Shown here in pieces: positions 47,871 to 64,000 of a stretch of 64,000 bases of DNA. Positions within the stretch are counted from its first letter, which is position 1. Every line of letters begins with the position of its first letter. The notes under the pieces are model-generated. The model had not been told where the DNA came from. It ran no database searches and saw nothing but the letters and a program-made list of their open reading frames with translations. Both the position numbers and the translations under genes were made by a program. The DNA comes from Eleginops maclovinus (lineage: Eukaryota > Chordata > Actinopteri > Perciformes > Eleginopidae): positions 3,020,756-3,084,755 of the forward strand of contig NC_086354.1 in the NCBI RefSeq assembly GCF_036324505.1, given 5' to 3'.

Positions 47871-48631
47871 TAGAGTGGTGCAGGAACGAGTCATAAAACC
47901 CGGAAGTGAGTTGGAGTTCGACCACTTCCTGTTCCCTCGTCTCAGTGAATTGGATTTCTCCATAGGATTTTGGAAAATAGCTCGAAATAAAGTCTGTGGT
48001 TGACACACATTCAAAAGACGGATCACGTTTTGTCCTACAACATTAAATACATCAGCACTGATGCCCCCCCCCCCCCACCCCCGGTGATTTTTGAAGTGTT
48101 TACGTGTCTGAAAAAATGATGGTTGTTAACAATTGGCTGAATAGGACTACAGAAGTTGTCGAAGACGTTGTACGTCGAACACGTAAACACTCCCGCTAAC
48201 TTTGTTTGCCTCTGTTCTGCTTGAAAGCAAGTACCTGCGCTCGTGCAAACTTTTAAAACAAACGGTTCAACTTGTACAATTTTGAATATGTACTTTTGAA
48301 ACTCAGTTGAAACGATCTCAAGTTGGCGTGACGTTGAAGTCCTGCAACCCTGCTGTACTCCTCTGTAGTTCGTTTATAGCATAACGTTAGCATTTAGCTT
48401 CTGGTGATTAGAGTTATGCTTCGAAAACTATAAAAGTAGGGTAGACATTTGGAGATTATCTGGCTGAACAAAACGTGCATTTATCAAACAGGTTAGTTTT
48501 CCACAGATCATATTTTTTACAATAATCCAAAATCCTATGGAGAAATCACATTGCTTTTTTTCTCGAGGGAAGCCATGCACAGATAACTTCCGGGTCGGCC
48601 TACAGAAATACGTCATCCCTGTGGCGCTCTA
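47871..48631. mobile_element. GTGGTGCAGG-family MITE, longer copy
   Basis: 761 bp from tagagtggtgcagg to the imperfect inverted end cctgtggcgctcta (11 of 14 matching). It includes a C-rich run at 48064-48076. The left end gives the alignment used to recognise the split copies around the Tc1 and Gypsy elements. Confidence 0.8.
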
Positions 48632-51600
48632 TTACATTTGACTCCTCTGTTAAAGTTGTTGTGCTCCCACCAACCTCTGCTGCAGCGATATTTGTAGAAC
48701 ATATCTAATAGTTATTTCCCTGAACAAAACTGCTATTGAAATTGCAACCATAACAAGTGTCTTCTCTGTTTTCTCTACATTTTTTTGGTACATATTCATT
48801 TGTGTTTACAGGTTATACTTTGATGTGGCTTGTACCTTCTATATCTTCTATACCACTCCAAATACTCACAGCAGCTATGGCCTGTTCTCTCTAAACTCCC
48901 AGGTTAAAGAAATAACAACAGAACTGGTCCCTCACAGAATAAGGACAAACAACTTCTTGAATCGTTTTCATGGAACATGTATTACTGTGTCTCAATTTGC
49001 ATACTTCCCATCACAGTGTTTTATTTAGTGCTTATATTTTGAACTATAGCATTGTCTCAAGTCGCAGAAGTGACAATCACAGCTAAAAGCGTGCTTGCTA
49101 GCATTGTTTATTTGTGGTACCAAACCATAACAGGCTGCTAATGAAACCCTATTGAACTTAACAGTGATTTATTTTGACACCAGTATAGTGGTATGTCTAT
49201 TTAAGATAGAAAATGTCCACATAAAACTTGTCTTATAAAGTGTTCTGTTAACTGGCACAACCACAATCTCAACTGGTAGGGTAACTTTCATTACTTAGCC
49301 AATATGGCCATAGTTGAGTGTGAGAAGCAAGTCCCCAGGAAGTGCGGCAGTTGTTGAAGCAAATTTTCGTATTGGCCAAGCAGTGATATTACTACCCTGA
49401 CCTCATTGGGCCCTAAGATACTTTTTCCCATTGACTTACATTGGTAAAGAGACGTCTGTAAATCAGTGGATAATTTTATTTGAACTAAATCAACTACCCA
49501 GCACGACCATTTTTATAGCCCTTATTTAAATCATTAGGGCCTAAAGGTTTTAAAACACGCTTAAAGTGTAATGCACAGTTATTTTCCCTCTCCATTCATT
49601 TGACTGAGCCAAGATCAACCGTGGCTCTGTAGATTGGAGGCGGGGCTCAAGGTAAATGATGCGGGCCCAGGTATGGGTAAGGGTTTCGGGCTGGCAAAGT
49701 CGTATAAGTCGGGAAACTCCGTACACTTTTGTTCATGTTAGCGCTACGGAGCGAGCGTGAAGCCCTCTCAGCCCTTGTAAAACTGTCCCACTCCCATTCA
49801 TTTTCAATGGAAATACACTGTTATTATAATCTGTGATATAATATATTGAAATATATAGTAACCAAGTTGTTATTCACAAAGCCTACAGGAAAGAGGCCCA
49901 TTGCCTAAACCATGCCTGCAATCTCTCAAACCTTGACATTTCTATACTCTCTGGAGTTAGGTTGGCGCCTAAAAGGTCAAGAGAAAGTAACCTACACATA
50001 TGTAACAAGTTAACTGTGAAAGGATTGGAAAATGTGTGTGTGCGTTGGAGGGGGGATGTTTTCCCTATATAACGTGTACGAATCCTTCTGTCTGTGGGAG
50101 ACACTACGCGACCTCAACCATTTCTGTGTCCGTGTCTTAATGTGTTTGCATTTTGTTAATGTTGTGAGTGAATAAGGTTTCGGATCCACAAGAACACATT
50201 TTAAACCATAATTGTACGTTCCTCGATTCTGGCTGATGGCAAGGGCCTCCACACTTACCGGGACAACAAACTTGTTAAATTGTTTCACCAATTTGTTAAG
50301 ATGGAAACAGGAATTAAATTACTGCTTTGTAAGTTTGCCCAAAATGGTACTTCGACTTATTTTCGTTGACCAGCCCGACAGGTCAGATGTACTAGTATAC
50401 AAGCTGTGGTTTTGAGTAACGAGGTATATATTTCCTTGAGCCAGATTCTCCCTAGGGGAAAATCTGGATCTGTATTTCCCTTACAAATCTGGATTGATCA
50501 GATTGGGTCTATGTTTCAAGTAGATCATTTGTAGTTGTCCCAAACAAGTCCAACCATGAACCCAAAAAATCTGGAGTCCGGTTTTAGGGTACTTTTGCTT
50601 TTGAGATTCAGGCTGTTTTGGCTTCACGCGTATCTTTCATAGCAATAAACGGCCTCCAGCCTCAAAATCGGTGTCCAGTGGTCTTTATACATCCATGGTG
50701 AGGAGGAGCTAGCATTTCACACTCAACTTTTTGACCGGTACAGGTGCACCATCAGGCTACTCATTCGGCTATACTTAGCATTGGGACATACTGATCCACT
50801 CAAAACAGTGAACGTAAGTACAGAAGTAACAGCTTTTTGAGACACAGCAATAGTGGCAATGGGCAACCGTTTTTTTCTTGACCAATCAGGGCTAAATTCT
50901 ACATGTCATTTAAACGTGTTCATTTTACAATGTTATCCAGTAGCAACTGTCACATTCAACCATATACACACTTGATATATATTGGCTTGTTTAACTAAAA
51001 TACTCAGAAATGTTACAATATAAATCTTTTTCCACTCCTAACTCACTGTATTCTAATAAAACATATTAATACCATTAACATTAGCAGCAACATCATCATC
51101 TCCAGCAACCGAATTTCCAAAATAATTCCCTTCACATACAAATGCAAGAACCAAAAAGACACAGAAATGTATAAATATATGTACACATCTATAATAAATA
51201 TCCACTGTGTTCTGCTGATACTGTCATCAAGCCCCAGTATTTGTGCTTTCTTAAATTCTACAGGATCTTAATGTTCCTCCTGACTGCCGAGCGCCTGCGG
51301 TCCTTCAGCAGCACAGGATCCTGCATGTGACTAGCCCACAGCCACACCTCTTCCTTTAGATGGCACTTGGGCTCTAATTTAAAGAGAGCATGTAAACACT
51401 GGGCTAAGGAAAGGATGAGTAATGTCTGTTAAATGTGTTTCAGTTTAATTTTTTTCCAACAAATATACATGGAAGAGAAATATGTTTTACTCAATATAGA
51501 AATTCAACAAGCAAAATCAATAAGAGAATAAGTCAGTGTGTAACATTACACTGTGACTAACAAATACGCCTGTGTTAAGGGAAAGAGTTAGTGAAAAAAG

Positions 51601-52549
51601 TAATAATGTTATATAAATAAGATTGTTAGGGTAAAATAAAAATGTCCTAAAAGTATGAAAAGTTGTTATTTCCATTAAAAAGTTGTATTATTACAAGACA
51701 AGAAATCACAATTATTATGTAAATGTGTTTTAAGATTTAAGATTTCGGGGAATAGAATTATTTTAATATTTCTTATTAATATGTATTGCAGTAAAACAGG
51801 TTAGGATAGCTAAATGTTAAACTTAGGGTTGTTGTAGAACTAAAGTTTTCAAGAACTGACAGTTTTGTCAAAGATTTCTTTCTAAATTACATTGTTTTGC
51901 CATATTCTCTTATATATTCTCAACAAATACTAACTTTTTTCACATAGAACTAAAACCTTATCTCATGACATAGAAAACCATTTCCTCAAAATATCATCCC
52001 TTTGTCTCTTAAACTGAATTGTAATACTGCAATGCTGGGGGACGGGATGAAAATGAACCAAACTAAAAGTTCTTGTGTAGGTTGGTTCAGAAGACTCAAT
52101 GTACAGTACATTACAACACAGACAGATTATACAGTGCACATCTATAAAACACAGCATGTAAAAAACTAAGCGCTCGTTGGACTATATTTAAACACCAGCT
52201 GTGTCCCTGGATGTTGTTCTTCATCACAAACACAATACCCCCATGATATACTGTTATTGCCCTAAAGGGACCCCTTTAGCCCAGACACAATTAAGACTGT
52301 GGGTTTAGTTTCCACTGTGGCCACCCACATTCATATGTACAAATGTGCGTACACAGCACATTTACAGGCTTTGAATGCAAATGTCCATCTAATGACATGT
52401 GAGATCACTGAAATGTTTATGAATTAATATTGTCACCTGTGTATGACAAACGGATGAACGCTGAACTGATAAAAAGCTGACCTAGCAGTCCTTAGGAACA
52501 CCTCCTCGCTGGCATGGAGCAATGGGACAGCTACTCAAAGGTTCAGCAC

Positions 52550-52555
52550 TTTATT
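52550..52555 (-). terminator. Candidate poly(A) signal of the plppr4-like gene
   Basis: TTTATT on the + strand (AATAAA on -), about 535 bases after the stop. Hexamer match only; the real 3' UTR may be longer. Confidence 0.3.
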
Positions 52556-53090
52556 TAGCCCATTAGCCTTGAGCCTATCAAGCAAGTGCACTACATTTTT
52601 CGCATTTACAAATAAAAAATGGTAAATATATTGAATCAAACTTACCCCTCTTGCGCACAGCAATGGCAACAGTTATGTCATATTGGCCAGTGGGAAGTCC
52701 TGGGCAGAGCTAAATGTGTTCCTACTCTGTATGGCCTTTGAACCAAAGGTGAATTCGAATTGTTTGAAAATAAGTCCTGATTAGTTTACGGTACGTCTCC
52801 TTTAAAGAAATAACCATTTTTCAGTAATCAAGCTAGTGGGCTCACAATAGGCCAAATATTTTGCCCTTATTGGTGACAGGTTGCAGTTGGGTCTTAAATG
52901 GTTTTTGGCCATCCCATTCCTTAATAGCTGACCCTCGGTGTTGGACAGATTAAACCAAACTTGCTTCCATATTTGTTCAAATCTGAAGTTCTGAATTAGC
53001 CCATGCAGCATCATCGTTTAAATGTTGTACTGGTCAAGAAGGACATGTTTTGAATTCCAGGTTTAGGATGCGATTCTAACACAAAGCGTA

Positions 53091-63209
<10,119 letters not shown>

Positions 63210-63217
63210 CTGCATAC

Positions 63218-64000
<783 letters not shown>

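Overview
The window looks like a teleost fish chromosome segment. It has spliced vertebrate neuronal/cardiac genes with GT-AG introns, very long (CA)n/(TG)n microsatellites, and a typical fish mobile-element load (BEL/Pao, Ty3/Gypsy, Tc1/mariner, hAT-type MITEs, L2-like tails). No prokaryotic signals, CRISPR arrays or rRNA genes were seen. The 5' ends and promoters of both genes lie outside the window.

Positions 3401-37055 (+) hold an ether-a-go-go-related (ERG, Kv11) potassium channel gene, best read as kcnh6-like. About 20 exons can be placed by splice sites and phase: the end of the PAS domain, the variable N-terminal linker, S1-S6 with the SVGFGN filter, the C-linker, the cyclic-nucleotide-binding homology domain, the coiled coil and a short C-terminus. 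Exons for the first part of the PAS domain are upstream of base 1. One splice phase, between the exons at 34669 and 35040, does not close.

Two introns of this gene are swollen by transposons. A 7.2-kb BEL/Pao LTR retrotransposon (7841-15081) has near-identical 640-bp LTRs and a 5-bp target duplication, but three frameshifts. The next intron (15450-25601) contains a Tc1/mariner element with an open transposase frame (15757-17406) and a gag-less Ty3/Gypsy remnant (19976-24442). Both appear to be nested in copies of the same MITE family. A degenerate tRNA-Arg(UCG) copy lies at 24828.

Positions 37056-53090 have no recognisable protein gene. This tail-to-tail spacer carries MITEs, a microsatellite, a degraded retroelement fragment and presumably the 3' UTRs of both neighbours.

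Positions 53091-63209 (-) hold the last five exons of a plppr4-like gene (PRG-1 / lipid phosphate phosphatase-related family), encoding only its long cytoplasmic tail. Its last exon contains a 21/24-bp coding minisatellite (N-F-N-P-N-S-G type repeats). One 20-bp unit breaks the reading frame just before the conserved C-terminus, which is the most notable observation here.

I do not see a previously undescribed multi-gene system. The points most worth a second look are the coding minisatellite and its frameshift, the UG-repeat tracts abutting four splice acceptors in both genes, and the nested young transposons.
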